The position numbers were made by a program, and so were the translations under genes. This document shows positions 21,681 to 29,739 of a stretch of DNA of 35,463 nt, one piece after another; within the stretch, counting starts at the first letter, position 1, and each line of letters opens with the position of its first letter. The notes beneath the pieces were generated by a model. The model did no database searches, was not told the origin of the DNA, and saw only the letters and a list, made by a program, of their open reading frames with translations. The stretch is from positions 1 to 35,463 of the forward strand of contig SVKC01000018.1 in assembly GCA_015068655.1 (NCBI GenBank). The letters run 5' to 3'. The DNA is from Oscillospiraceae bacterium. Lineage in GTDB: Bacteria > Bacillota > Clostridia > Monoglobales > Monoglobaceae.

Positions 21681-22625
21681 ATGAAAATCGCAATTCTTGA
21701 CAGAGCAACTCTCGGAAGAGATATAGACCTTTCGCCCCTTTGTGCTCTTGGCGAAACATATGAATACCAAAGCACTGCACCGGAGGAAATGACAGACCAC
21801 ATCAAGGATGCGGATGTTATTGTTGTGAACAAAATAAGGTGCAATGCCGAAACTCTTGACCATTCAAAAAACCTGAAGCTCATTTGTGTTGCGGCAACGG
21901 GCTATGACAATGTCGACCTTGAATATTGCAAGTCGAGAGGTATCGGGCTTTGCAATGTTCCGGGCTACTCAACAGACAGTGTTGCACAGGTTTCGGTTGC
22001 TATGGCAATGTCTCTCGCTACACGGCTTTTTGAATATCAGCAGTTTGTGACTTCCTCGGAATATACAAAGGCGGGGCTTGCGAACCGTCTTGAACCCGTA
22101 TTTCACGAAATGAGCGCCCTGAAATGGGGTGTTGTTGGCGGCGGAGGAATAGGCACAAAGGTAGCTGAAATTGCAAGGGCTATTGGCTGTGAGGTTGTGG
22201 TTTGCCGACGCAAGAAGGAGGGAGACTTTCCCCTTGCGGATATTGATACACTTTGCCGTGAATGTGATATTATTTCCCTTCATGTGCCACTTTCCGACGA
22301 AACCGGAAATATGTTGAGCCGTGAACGTATTGCGGCAATGAAACACGGGGCAATTGTTGTGAATACGGCGAGAGGTGCTGTTTGTGACGAAAAGGCTTTG
22401 GCTGATGCTGCAAGGGAAGGGAAAATTTTTCTTGGCTGTGATGTTTATTCCGTTGAGCCGTTTGGGGAGGAGCATCCGTTTACAGAGATTATGAATCTTC
22501 CGAATGTTCTTCTCACACCGCATATGGCTTGGGGTGCGTATGAGTCACGTATGCGCTGTATACGAATAATTTCCGAAAATATAGTCTGCTATTTTGACGG
22601 CAATGCACAGAACAGAATAGTATAG
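21681..22625 (+). CDS. D-isomer-specific 2-hydroxyacid dehydrogenase
   Basis: A 314-residue NAD(P)-dependent oxidoreductase that interconverts a 2-keto acid and a D-2-hydroxy acid. The dinucleotide fold is WGVVGGGGIGTKVAEIARAI (GxGxxG) at about 152-171. Catalytic residues lie in VVNTARGAVCDEKAL (Arg), VYSVEPFGEEHP (Glu) and LLTPHMAWGAYESR (His). The N-terminal substrate domain includes LICVAATGYDNVDLEYCKSR. It is closest in feel to glycerate or hydroxypyruvate reductase-like members, but the substrate cannot be fixed. It has its own promoter with a possible operator. The TAG stop abuts repeat copy C. Confidence 0.92.
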   Translation: MKIAILDRATLGRDIDLSPLCALGETYEYQSTAPEEMTDHIKDADVIVVNKIRCNAETLDHSKNLKLICVAATGYDNVDLEYCKSRGIGLCNVPGYSTDSVAQVSVAMAMSLATRLFEYQQFVTSSEYTKAGLANRLEPVFHEMSALKWGVVGGGGIGTKVAEIARAIGCEVVVCRRKKEGDFPLADIDTLCRECDIISLHVPLSDETGNMLSRERIAAMKHGAIVVNTARGAVCDEKALADAAREGKIFLGCDVYSVEPFGEEHPFTEIMNLPNVLLTPHMAWGAYESRMRCIRIISENIVCYFDGNAQNRIV

Positions 22626-22759
22626 GGGATGTTGCAAAATGAAATTTTCGGGACGGGATGGAACCCGTCCCCTACGTATATTGTGCATTTTTTTTGTGAC
22701 ACAACTTGTAGGGTTCGGTTTCCACACCGAACCTCTTTTTTTCATTTTGCTACATCCCC
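22625..22759 (+). repeat. BIME/MITE-like repeat, copy C
   Basis: Terminal repeats ggggatgttgcaaaatgaa (22625-22643) and ttcattttgctacatcccc (22741-22759) pair at 18 of 19 positions. The core has the GACGGG hairpin and the GGTTCGGT-TTCCAC-ACCGAACC hairpin, followed by a T-run. It lies between convergent dehydrogenase and S26-like peptidase genes and starts at the last base of the former's stop codon. Confidence 0.87.
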
Positions 22760-22771
22760 GTTGGGTTTCTG

Positions 22772-23206
22772 CTATTTTATTTTCAGTAGTCTTTTGATTT
22801 TTCCTTTTACCCTGAAAAGGAAAAATTTAAACGCTCTTATGGGATATGTGCGTCTTGCCCGTTTGGCAAAGGCAATATCCTCGGCACTTCCGCACTCCAT
22901 ATACTCGCCGTTGCGGTATGCCGCTGCCATAACTCCAACAATATCCTTGTCGGTTATGTCCTTTTCAAGGTCGGGACGGTTGTCGCCGTTGATAATGTAA
23001 CCGTTCTTTGTTACCTTGACAATTCTGTGCATTGTATAGTGATTTTTCCGTTTGTAAACGGGAATATCATATTTCTTCAATGGAAATTCAGCTTTCTTCA
23101 CAATAACAGTATCTCTGCCCTGAACAAGCATTGGCTCCATACTGTTTCCTATGGTCTTGGCTGTATAAATTCCCTTTTCGTCAAGAATTTTTTCTATATC
23201 GACCAC
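22772..23206 (-). CDS. S24/S26-like peptidase with Ser-His dyad
   Basis: A 144-residue protein resembling signal peptidase I or LexA-type peptidases. The nucleophile motif is GNSMEPMLVQGRDTVIVKK (Ser22). HYTMHRIVKV follows with His60 where the archaeal/SipW-type enzymes have the general base. Then comes INGDNRPDLEKDITDKDIVG, equivalent to box E. There is no N-terminal membrane anchor; the C-terminus is very basic (FFLFRVKGKIKRLLKIK) and could bind the membrane. It is the last gene of the SLH/kinase/PqqD operon, 29 nt after the PqqD gene. It may process a peptide or surface substrate of that operon; this is inference. The start is a GTG with GGTGA upstream. Confidence 0.85.
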   Translation of the reverse strand: MVDIEKILDEKGIYTAKTIGNSMEPMLVQGRDTVIVKKAEFPLKKYDIPVYKRKNHYTMHRIVKVTKNGYIINGDNRPDLEKDITDKDIVGVMAAAYRNGEYMECGSAEDIAFAKRARRTYPIRAFKFFLFRVKGKIKRLLKIK

Positions 23207-23235
23207 AAAATCACCGTCCTTTGGGGGATACTTTC

Positions 23236-23502
23236 TTATTCTTCAACAAGGTTGGCTTCACTGACCTTTTTCACAAAAGCCGCAACATCAGCCTTTGCAC
23301 GGTCTTCATCCACATCGTATTCGCCCAGAAGTGCCGCAACCATATCTGCCTCGGTTACGTCATTTTCCATTGTCTTCCACAAAAATGCTCCGCTTTCGTT
23401 CAAATTTATAACACCGTTGAAGTTGAGAGCTCCGTCTCCTACCGGAACCACCACATAATATCCTGCTACGTTTCTCAGCATAAAATCTTTTTTTATTTTC
23501 AT
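23236..23502 (-). CDS. PqqD-like (RRE fold) protein
   Basis: An 88-residue PqqD-family protein; these proteins form the winged-helix RiPP recognition element that binds leader peptides and presents them to modifying enzymes. Typical features are VAGYYVVVPVGDGALNFNGV, the NLNESGAFLWKTME segment (usual LN.tga.iW...dG), and the helical C-terminus DRAKADVAAFVKKVSEANLV. GGAGG lies 9 nt before the ATG. It lies between an HprK-like kinase gene and an S26-like peptidase gene, with a palindromic repeat between it and the kinase. No radical SAM, B2 or cyclase partner is in the window. Whether it still binds a peptide is unknown. Confidence 0.9.
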   Translation of the reverse strand: MKIKKDFMLRNVAGYYVVVPVGDGALNFNGVINLNESGAFLWKTMENDVTEADMVAALLGEYDVDEDRAKADVAAFVKKVSEANLVEE

Positions 23503-23537
23503 TCCGATTTCCTCCGTTTTTTTTCTAAATACACTTT

Positions 23538-23630
23538 GGGGGCTGTTGCGTTGAGCATTTTAAATGAATAAATATTCAAAATTATAGGGGCGATTGACGA
23601 ATCGCCCCCGGGTCATTCTTGAATGCCCCC
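23538..23630. repeat. Composite REP-like repeat inside the operon
   Basis: The left part, gggctgttgcgttgagcat (23540-23558) and on to about 23577, matches the minus-strand reading of the palindrome at 20968-21033. The right part has a perfect 9-bp hairpin ggggcgatt/aatcgcccc (23587-23595 and 23600-23608) and a second imperfect one, gggtcattc/gaatgcccc (23610-23618 and 23621-23629). It separates the kinase and PqqD genes and reaches the kinase stop codon (23630-23632). Confidence 0.7.
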
Positions 23631-24373
23631 TACTTATTCATCCCGTTGTATGCAACTATTGCGGCTTCGTTCTCCATATTGCAATGAAGGGTATGTACCT
23701 TCACCTTTGTAAGAACGTTTTCCAAAAGCTCAAGAAGCTTTGTCATATTCTGTACGTCCTTGGGACGTATAGTCTGGTCCAGAATTCTTTGTATTGCATC
23801 CTTTGGAGACATAGGCTCAATCCAATTTGTCTCACAACGCTCCACAAAGCAGATACCTTGAAGGGGAACACCCACATTTTCGTTTCTGTCGGTTTTTCCG
23901 CTCCAGGGAGTTCCAAAAGCAAAAATCTCACCGTCAATCACACGGATGACGGGCTTGTCATCGTTGAGAATAAAGGTTTTGTCCTCCCCAAAGGTTTTTT
24001 GCCATACAGAGGTATGTGTGGACTTTCCTGTTCCGCTGGGTGCTGAAAAAAGGTAAGCCTTGTTTTCGTAAACTACTGCCGATGCATGAAGCATAAATCC
24101 GTCAAAATTCAGAAGTTGTTCGCTGAATTCTGCTCCTGTCCACATATATTCGTGTTCCAGAAGCGAAAGCTGAGGAATTGTTGCTCCGTGTCTTGTCAAG
24201 GTTTCGTCATCAATGCCAAGTACGATTTGAGGATAACCTTCAAAATCCGCACGGTATTTTTGTGCCTGAGTTTCAATAACTCCACCTTTTCGGAGAATCA
24301 TTCCCACATTTACGCCTGCAATAATGTATTTTTCTTTGGATATTTCATAGAAAGTCTTGTTTTCCTGATTCAT
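23630..24373 (-). CDS. HprK-like kinase (PEPCK fold)
   Basis: A 247-residue P-loop protein of the HPr kinase/phosphorylase superfamily. LHASAVVYENKAYLFSAPSG followed by TGKSTHTSVW gives the HprK-like His (96) and Walker A (SAPSGTGKST, residues 110-119). FILNDDKPVI matches the downstream Asp-Asp motif, and GTPWSGKTDRN follows. True HprK has an extra N-terminal domain and works on HPr Ser46; this one has a different, shorter N-terminus. Relatives next to lasso-peptide genes (PadeK type) phosphorylate precursor peptides. The ATG at 24373 comes 1 nt after the SLH gene's stop, so translation is coupled; an upstream frame to 24487 overlaps that gene and is not needed. The substrate is unknown. Confidence 0.85.
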   Translation of the reverse strand: MNQENKTFYEISKEKYIIAGVNVGMILRKGGVIETQAQKYRADFEGYPQIVLGIDDETLTRHGATIPQLSLLEHEYMWTGAEFSEQLLNFDGFMLHASAVVYENKAYLFSAPSGTGKSTHTSVWQKTFGEDKTFILNDDKPVIRVIDGEIFAFGTPWSGKTDRNENVGVPLQGICFVERCETNWIEPMSPKDAIQRILDQTIRPKDVQNMTKLLELLENVLTKVKVHTLHCNMENEAAIVAYNGMNK

Positions 24374-24374
24374 A

Positions 24375-25355
24375 TTACTGTTCCGCTTCAACCTTTTCTG
24401 TTGACTGGTCGGGAGTTCCCAAATTTGCCATTGTTGAGAAGGTACTGTTCTTGCAGATATAAACCTTGTGAACTTTTTCAGCCTCATAAGAATCTTCTTT
24501 TCTTCTTATATCGCCTTCAACTCTCACGTTGGGTCTGATAATCTTTACGTGCTGATAACGTCCGTCAAGGGCAATACGTTTTCCTGCACGAACAACAAGC
24601 TCAGAATCAATTTTGCTGTTTGCAAAGCTCAGCTCTGTGTCGCCAACACCGTCACCGATAACAACCATTTTTTCGGTTTCAACGCCGTCAAGCTTCAGGT
24701 TTCCTACTCTTATCATAACATTTCCGTCAGTGGGAATTGTTGTTGCATTTTCATCGTCGATATAATACTTTATCAATCTGTCCATAACAACTGCGAATTC
24801 AGCTCTGGTAATATTTGCATTGGGGTTGAGCATACCGCCGTTTCCGCCTACATAACCAAGAGAAACAATTGCTGCAACATCATTTGCCGCCCACTGGGCA
24901 ATGTCAGCAACATCTGTGAACTGATTGAGGATTGATGTATCAACCTTTGTGTTTATTGCAAGACCGAATACTCTCGAAAGAACAACAAAAGCTTCCTGTC
25001 TTGAAATAGGACTTTCGGGGTTGAGCATTCCGCCGCTGCCGTTGAAAGCTCCCATAGCCACAGCCTTTGACATTGAGCCGTAGAACCAGTCGTTTGGAGT
25101 AACATCCGTGAATTCAGAAATGTCTGCATCTCCTGTTGCACCGCAGGCACGAACCATTATTGTTGCCATCTGGGCTCTTGTGAGGTTGTCGGATGGGAGA
25201 ATTTTTCCGCCGCTGCCGCTGAGAAGACCGTTTTCAACTGCGTTGAGAAGGGCAGTTGTTGACCAGTCATCGGGCATATCCGAGAAATCTGCTGCAAAAG
25301 CAGATATGGACATTGACATAATACATACCAAAAGTAAAGCAATAATTTTTTTCAT
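24375..25355 (-). CDS. Secreted SLH-domain surface protein
   Basis: A 326-residue exported protein. The signal peptide is MKKIIALLLVCIMSMSISAF followed by A-A-DFS. Three SLH modules follow over about 25-210: FSDMPDDWSTTALLNAVENG / LTRAQMATIMVRA; FTDVTPNDWFYGSMSKAVAM / ISRQEAFVVLSRVFG; FTDVADIAQWAANDVAAIVS / ITRAEFAVVMDRLIK. The last third (about 225-326) is a beta-rich region with VGDTELSFANSKIDSELVVR that I do not recognise. I use the ATG at 25355 with AAAGGAA upstream; the in-frame extension to 25406 would block the signal peptide. It heads the operon with the kinase, PqqD-like and peptidase genes, and may be its substrate or an anchor; this is inference. Confidence 0.88.
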   Translation of the reverse strand: MKKIIALLLVCIMSMSISAFAADFSDMPDDWSTTALLNAVENGLLSGSGGKILPSDNLTRAQMATIMVRACGATGDADISEFTDVTPNDWFYGSMSKAVAMGAFNGSGGMLNPESPISRQEAFVVLSRVFGLAINTKVDTSILNQFTDVADIAQWAANDVAAIVSLGYVGGNGGMLNPNANITRAEFAVVMDRLIKYYIDDENATTIPTDGNVMIRVGNLKLDGVETEKMVVIGDGVGDTELSFANSKIDSELVVRAGKRIALDGRYQHVKIIRPNVRVEGDIRRKEDSYEAEKVHKVYICKNSTFSTMANLGTPDQSTEKVEAEQ

Positions 25356-25423
25356 TTTTCTTTTTCCTTTCGAAAAATATATTTGTTCGGGCAGGTTTTC
25401 TGCCAAATAACATACTTATAATT

Positions 25424-25452
25424 ATTATACAATAAACTAAAACTATTTTCAA
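25424..25452 (-). promoter_or_regulatory. Promoter of the SLH-kinase-PqqD-peptidase operon
   Basis: Minus-strand TTGAAA (25447-25452) and TATAAT (25424-25429) with a 17-nt spacer. The leader holds a small hairpin (GGCAG AAAA CCTGCC, about 25391-25404) between promoter and ribosome site. Confidence 0.8.
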
Positions 25453-25596
25453 TGACATTTTAAAAAATTATTTCAACTTTGACAAAATAAACAAAAAATC
25501 CTTTTATTCCCCGTCGGAATGGATGTTTTGATAGTGTATCAAATCGGTTGTTTTGGTGAATACTAAAGATACAAAACATTATGGAGGTGAAAAGAT

Positions 25597-25752
25597 ATGA
25601 CAAACAACGGTGTAAGCTGCAATGTATGCGAATGTATGTATCACAAAGAGGAAAACAAGTGCAGTCTTGACAAAATTCAGGTAAGCCACGAAAAAACAAG
25701 TGCAGATGCAATTGCAATTCCCCACTTCTGCAAGAGCTACGAAAAGAAATAA
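25597..25752 (+). CDS. DUF1540-type Cys-rich small protein
   Basis: A 51-residue protein with GGAGGTG 7 nt before its ATG. The pattern CNVCECMYHKEENKCSLDKI, then VSH and a later HFC, matches the DUF1540 module (C..C.Y....C.a..I.v), thought to bind metal and common in Clostridia and Bacilli, often in spore-formers. A short inverted repeat tttgata-gtg-tatcaaa lies upstream at 25527-25543. No membrane or export signal is seen. It converges on rseP with repeat copy D between. Function unknown. Confidence 0.8.
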   Translation: MTNNGVSCNVCECMYHKEENKCSLDKIQVSHEKTSADAIAIPHFCKSYEKK

Positions 25753-25770
25753 CTTTTGATAAATTATTTT

Positions 25771-25908
25771 GCGGGCTGTAGTAAAATGAAAAAAGCGGTT
25801 CGGCATGGAAACCGAACCTTACAAATTGTATCACAAAAAACGAGTGTACAATATATGTAGGGGACGGGTTCCATCCCGTCCCGAAAATTTCATTTTGCTG
25901 CAGCCCGC
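25771..25908 (-). repeat. BIME/MITE-like repeat, copy D (inverted orientation)
   Basis: Terminal repeats gcgggctgtagtaaaatgaa (25771-25790) and ttcattttgctgcagcccgc (25889-25908) pair at 18 of 20 positions. The two hairpins are present in the order opposite to copies A-C: GGTTCGG at 25797-25818, GACGGG at 25862-25881. It fills the space between the convergent DUF1540 gene and rseP. Confidence 0.87.
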
Positions 25909-25922
25909 AATTTCTGTAAATT

Positions 25923-26969
25923 TTAGCCCCCCGTAATAAGCCTCATTATATCATTCCAAGTCGCAAACAGCATTAGCCCCACAAGGAGAATCATACCGAT
26001 TGCGTGAACGATTCCTTCTTTTTCAGGTGGGATGGGTTTCCTTCGGATTGCTTCAACAATCACAAAGAAAATTCTTCCGCCGTCAAGAGCAGGAATGGGA
26101 AGAAGGTTCATCAGCCCAATATTTACTGAGATAAACGAGCCAAGGAACAGAAGGTTGAGAAGTCCGTTGATGCCACCGGACTTTGCACTTTCGGACATCA
26201 TTCCAACAACACCCACGGGTCCTGAAATTTCGTTCATTCCAACCTGACCCCGCAGCATCATTCCCAGGGAAACATATACCAGCTTGCCCATCCAAAGAGT
26301 CTGGAAAAAGGCTTCCTTCACCACATTGAACACATTTGCTTTTTCGGTTTTTACGGTTATTCCCACAAGGTATGCAGGAGTGCCGTCGGCGTATTTTGCT
26401 TCATATGGCTTGAATTTTTTTGTAACTTTTTCGCCAGCTCTTTCGAAGGTTATTTCACATTCTCCGCCTGATATGTCCTGCATTGCAAAATCAATGTCTT
26501 TTTTTATGTTGATTTTCTGTCCGTTCAGCTTCACGATTCTGTCGCCCGGCTCAAGAAATTCCGAAACAGACGAGTCTTCAACGGTGGTTTCCACAACTGC
26601 CGTGGGCACACCTGTTCCGCCGTAATAAACGCCTACATAAGCCGTGCAGATAAGAAATCCAAGAACAATGTTCATTGCTGCACCTGCAGCAAGGATTATT
26701 GCTCTGGCGTATTTGGGCTTTCTTGAAAAAGAGCCCTCGTCGTCGCTGTCCGAGTCCTCGCCCTCCATACTGCAAAAGCCGCCCATAGGGATTGCCCTGA
26801 TGGAATATTTTGTTTCGCCCTTTCCCCAGGAAAAAAGCTTTGGTCCCATACCGATTGCAAACTCGTGAACCTTCACCTTGAAAATTCTCGCAGTAATGAA
26901 ATGTCCGAATTCATGAACAAAAATAATCAGCGAGAAGAACAATATTGCAAAAATAATTGTCCAGAACAT
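25923..26969 (-). CDS. rseP: Site-2 metalloprotease RseP/RasP
   Basis: A membrane zinc protease that cleaves substrates within the bilayer, such as anti-sigma factors and leftover signal peptides. The zinc site HEFGH is at residues 19-23 in the first helix; the second motif, NLLPIPALDGGRIFF, is near the C-terminus. A PDZ domain lies at about 110-190 (GDRIVKLNGQKINIKKDI). About 348 residues with four membrane helices, standard for Gram-positive members. AAAGGAG is 7 nt before the ATG at 26969. Last gene of the pyrH-frr-uppS-cdsA-dxr-rseP run. Confidence 0.96.
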   Translation of the reverse strand: MFWTIIFAILFFSLIIFVHEFGHFITARIFKVKVHEFAIGMGPKLFSWGKGETKYSIRAIPMGGFCSMEGEDSDSDDEGSFSRKPKYARAIILAAGAAMNIVLGFLICTAYVGVYYGGTGVPTAVVETTVEDSSVSEFLEPGDRIVKLNGQKINIKKDIDFAMQDISGGECEITFERAGEKVTKKFKPYEAKYADGTPAYLVGITVKTEKANVFNVVKEAFFQTLWMGKLVYVSLGMMLRGQVGMNEISGPVGVVGMMSESAKSGGINGLLNLLFLGSFISVNIGLMNLLPIPALDGGRIFFVIVEAIRRKPIPPEKEGIVHAIGMILLVGLMLFATWNDIMRLITGG

Positions 26970-26986
26970 CAAAAATCTCCTTTACT

Positions 26987-28129
26987 TCAAATCCGATATT
27001 CCTCTCTTACGGATTTATCTGTCATTATTATATCCTCTATTGTGGGATTTAATTTATTCTTGTAGCTATCCATAACCTTTTCAACAAAATCAGCAATATC
27101 CAGAAAACCGATTTTGTCATGAAGAAAAGCACTGACAGCCACTTCATTTGCGGCATTGAGCACAGTTGGCATTGTTCCGCCCATTCGTCCTGCCTTTTTG
27201 GCGAGAGCAAGACACCTGAAGGTTTCCTCGTCAGGTTCGAAAAATGTCATTTTCCCGATTTGAGAAAATGAAACGGAGCTGTCAGGGGATGGAAGTCTTT
27301 CAGGATATGTGAAGGCATACTGAATGGGATGCTTCATTGAAGGCAGGCTGAGCTGCGCAATAACACTTTTGTCAACAAATTCAACCATTGAATGAATAAT
27401 ACTTTCACGGTGAACCACAACCTCAATATCCTCAATATCCACATCAAAAAGCCATTTTGCTTCGATTATTTCAAGACCCTTGTTCATGAGGGTAGCACTG
27501 TCTATGGTAATTTTTGCACCCATTGACCAGTTGGGATGCTTCAGTGCCTGTTCTTTTCTTATCTCTGTAAGCTCGTCACGGGTTTTTCCGAAAAAGGGTC
27601 CTCCTGATGCTGTCAGGAGAATTTTTCTAACCTCTTTTTCAGCACCGCCGTGCATTGACTGAAAAATTGCTGAATGCTCGCTGTCCACGGGAAGAAGACG
27701 TACTCCATACTTTTCTACCGCATCTGTGAACAGCGCACCTGCGGTTACAAGAGTTTCCTTGTTGGCAAGAGCAATATCCTTTCCGGATTCAATTGCCTTC
27801 ATTGTGGGAACAAGTCCCGCAAAGCCCACAATGGAAGAGAGAACCATATCAACTCCGCCAAGTGTGGAAGCTGTGCACAAGCCTTCCTCGCCGCACAGAA
27901 CTTTTATGTCGGTATCTGCAAGGCGGTTTTTCAAATCACTGTATTTGTTTTCGTCTGCAACAACCGCGTACTTTGTGTTGTATTTTCTCGCCTGTTGTTC
28001 AAGAAGCTCAGTATTTGAGTTTCCTGAAATAGCAAGAACAGAAATATCTTTTGTGCCCTTGAGGTCATCGACCACTTGAAGAGCTTGTGTTCCGATTGAC
28101 CCTGTTGAGCCTAATATTGTTATATTCAT
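26987..28129 (-). CDS. dxr: 1-deoxy-D-xylulose 5-phosphate reductoisomerase
   Basis: Second enzyme of the MEP isoprenoid pathway, making 2-C-methyl-D-erythritol 4-phosphate with NADPH. NITILGSTGSIGTQAL is the NADPH fold; LLPVDSEHSAIFQ holds metal ligands; LTASGGPF and KHPNWSMGAKITIDSATLMN are active-site loops. I use the ATG at 28129 (GAGG 5 nt upstream), giving 380 residues, the usual length; an in-frame ATG at 28156 would add nine unconserved residues. It feeds isoprenoid precursors to UppS, encoded two genes upstream. Confidence 0.97.
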   Translation of the reverse strand: MNITILGSTGSIGTQALQVVDDLKGTKDISVLAISGNSNTELLEQQARKYNTKYAVVADENKYSDLKNRLADTDIKVLCGEEGLCTASTLGGVDMVLSSIVGFAGLVPTMKAIESGKDIALANKETLVTAGALFTDAVEKYGVRLLPVDSEHSAIFQSMHGGAEKEVRKILLTASGGPFFGKTRDELTEIRKEQALKHPNWSMGAKITIDSATLMNKGLEIIEAKWLFDVDIEDIEVVVHRESIIHSMVEFVDKSVIAQLSLPSMKHPIQYAFTYPERLPSPDSSVSFSQIGKMTFFEPDEETFRCLALAKKAGRMGGTMPTVLNAANEVAVSAFLHDKIGFLDIADFVEKVMDSYKNKLNPTIEDIIMTDKSVREEYRI

Positions 28130-28162
28130 AAAAACCTCAAACCTTTCCTGATTCAAGTTAAT

Positions 28163-28969
28163 TTATTTCACAAAAATTCCAACAGCTGAAAGGAAGATGA
28201 AAACCACCGGGGTAATCATAATCACACTGTCAAGCCTGTCCAGAATACCGCCGTGACCGGGGAAAAGCTTTCCGTAATCCTTTATGCCGTAAGTTCGCTT
28301 TATAATTGATGCCGAAAGGTCGCCCACCTGAGAAACGATTGACATAAGAAGTCCGAGTATTCCAAGGCTCACATAATTCACATCAAGCTCCCAGACTTTT
28401 TCAAGAAGAAGTCCGTAAAGGAGACAAGCCGCCATACAGCCGAGTATTCCGCCGAGAGAGCCTTCTATTGTCTTTTTGGGGCTGATTTCGGGGCAGAGCT
28501 TGTGTTTTCCCAGAAACACACCTGCGAAATACGCACAGGTGTCGGTGAGAAATGCGCCTACGAAGGGAAGCCATATAAGAATCCATCCGCTCTCAAGCTC
28601 ACGTATACGAAGAAGCCCCGTGAGAAATACGGGAATATAAATCACCGCAAAAACAACCATTGAAGCATCTGTTACAGAAACCTTTTTGTGCTGAATCAGC
28701 ATTGCTGAAAAAAGAAGAAACATAAACAAAAAGCCGAGGGTCAGCCACAGCTCCTTTGGGATATAGCCCAGAAGAGGAACAACTGCCGCCGCAAGGTAGC
28801 CCACTCCGCAAAGAAAGGGCTTGTCAGAAAGTCCCGTTGCTTTGAAAAACTCGTACAGTCCCACTGCTGAAATTACAATGACAGCCGCTGCAATAACAGG
28901 GCTGTCAGCAAGTAAAACCAAAACAAGCAGGGGAACGAGAACCAATGCCGTAATAATTCTTGTTTTCAT
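28163..28969 (-). CDS. cdsA: Phosphatidate cytidylyltransferase
   Basis: An integral membrane enzyme that makes CDP-diacylglycerol from phosphatidic acid and CTP for phospholipid synthesis. The CDS signature is intact near the C-terminus: ASIIKRTYGIKDYGKLFPGH followed by GGILDRLDS. Roughly eight hydrophobic segments and 268 residues fit the family. It lies between uppS and dxr, the conserved order in Firmicutes. Confidence 0.96.
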   Translation of the reverse strand: MKTRIITALVLVPLLVLVLLADSPVIAAAVIVISAVGLYEFFKATGLSDKPFLCGVGYLAAAVVPLLGYIPKELWLTLGFLFMFLLFSAMLIQHKKVSVTDASMVVFAVIYIPVFLTGLLRIRELESGWILIWLPFVGAFLTDTCAYFAGVFLGKHKLCPEISPKKTIEGSLGGILGCMAACLLYGLLLEKVWELDVNYVSLGILGLLMSIVSQVGDLSASIIKRTYGIKDYGKLFPGHGGILDRLDSVIMITPVVFIFLSAVGIFVK

Positions 28970-28995
28970 TATTCTCTCTCCACTTCAATACGCCG

Positions 28996-29733
28996 CTAAA
29001 TCTTTCCGAAACGGCGATTTCTTTTCTGGTAGTCAATAATTGCCTGAGTCATATCCTTTTCGGAAAAATCAGGCCAGTTGATGTTGCTGAACCAAAATTC
29101 AGCATAAGCCGCTTGCCACAAAAGGAAATTGGACAAACGGTATTCACCGCTGGGTCTTATAATCAAATCAACCTCAGGGACATCCTTGGTGTACATAAGT
29201 CCCGAAAGAAGCTCCTCGGTAATATCCTCAGGCTTTCGTTTTCCCTCTGCAATATCTGCGGCAACAGCCTTTGCGGCTGTTGTTATCTCGTCTCTGCCGC
29301 CGTAGTTCAACGCAACATTGAGAACAAGTCCCGTATTGGATGAGGTATATTCTTCAGCGTGGTCGATTGCCTTGTTTATCTTGTCCGAAAGGGCAGAACG
29401 GTCGCCGATAACTCTGAGAATTACGTTTGTGCCGCCAAACTGCTCCTCAACCTGCTGGAGATAGTTGTAAAGCAAATCCATAAGGGCGTCAACCTCGCTT
29501 TGAGGTCTGTTCCAGTTTTCTGTGGAAAAGGCATAAGCCGTAACGCATTTCACGCCTATGCTGTTGCAGAAAACAACAATCTTTTTGAGGGTTTCCGCAC
29601 CGGCTCTGTGTCCCGCACTTCTGGGAAGTCCGCGTTTTTTTGCCCATCTGCCGTTTCCGTCCATAATTATTCCGATATGCTGTGGAACATTTCCGGGGTC
29701 AATGGTTTCAACAACCTTCTTTTTAAAAAACAT
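28996..29733 (-). CDS. uppS: Isoprenyl (undecaprenyl diphosphate) transferase
   Basis: A cis-prenyltransferase making the C55 lipid carrier for peptidoglycan and wall polymers. HIGIIMDGNGRWAKKRGLPR is the signature P-loop with the catalytic Asp; AYAFSTENWNRP and LIIRPSGEYRLSNFLLWQAA are the other conserved regions. Where many relatives have RTSGE, this one reads RPSGE. 245 residues, full length. It works directly downstream of the MEP pathway enzyme Dxr encoded in the same run. Confidence 0.96.
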   Translation of the reverse strand: MFFKKKVVETIDPGNVPQHIGIIMDGNGRWAKKRGLPRSAGHRAGAETLKKIVVFCNSIGVKCVTAYAFSTENWNRPQSEVDALMDLLYNYLQQVEEQFGGTNVILRVIGDRSALSDKINKAIDHAEEYTSSNTGLVLNVALNYGGRDEITTAAKAVAADIAEGKRKPEDITEELLSGLMYTKDVPEVDLIIRPSGEYRLSNFLLWQAAYAEFWFSNINWPDFSEKDMTQAIIDYQKRNRRFGKI

Positions 29734-29739
29734 AAAAGC

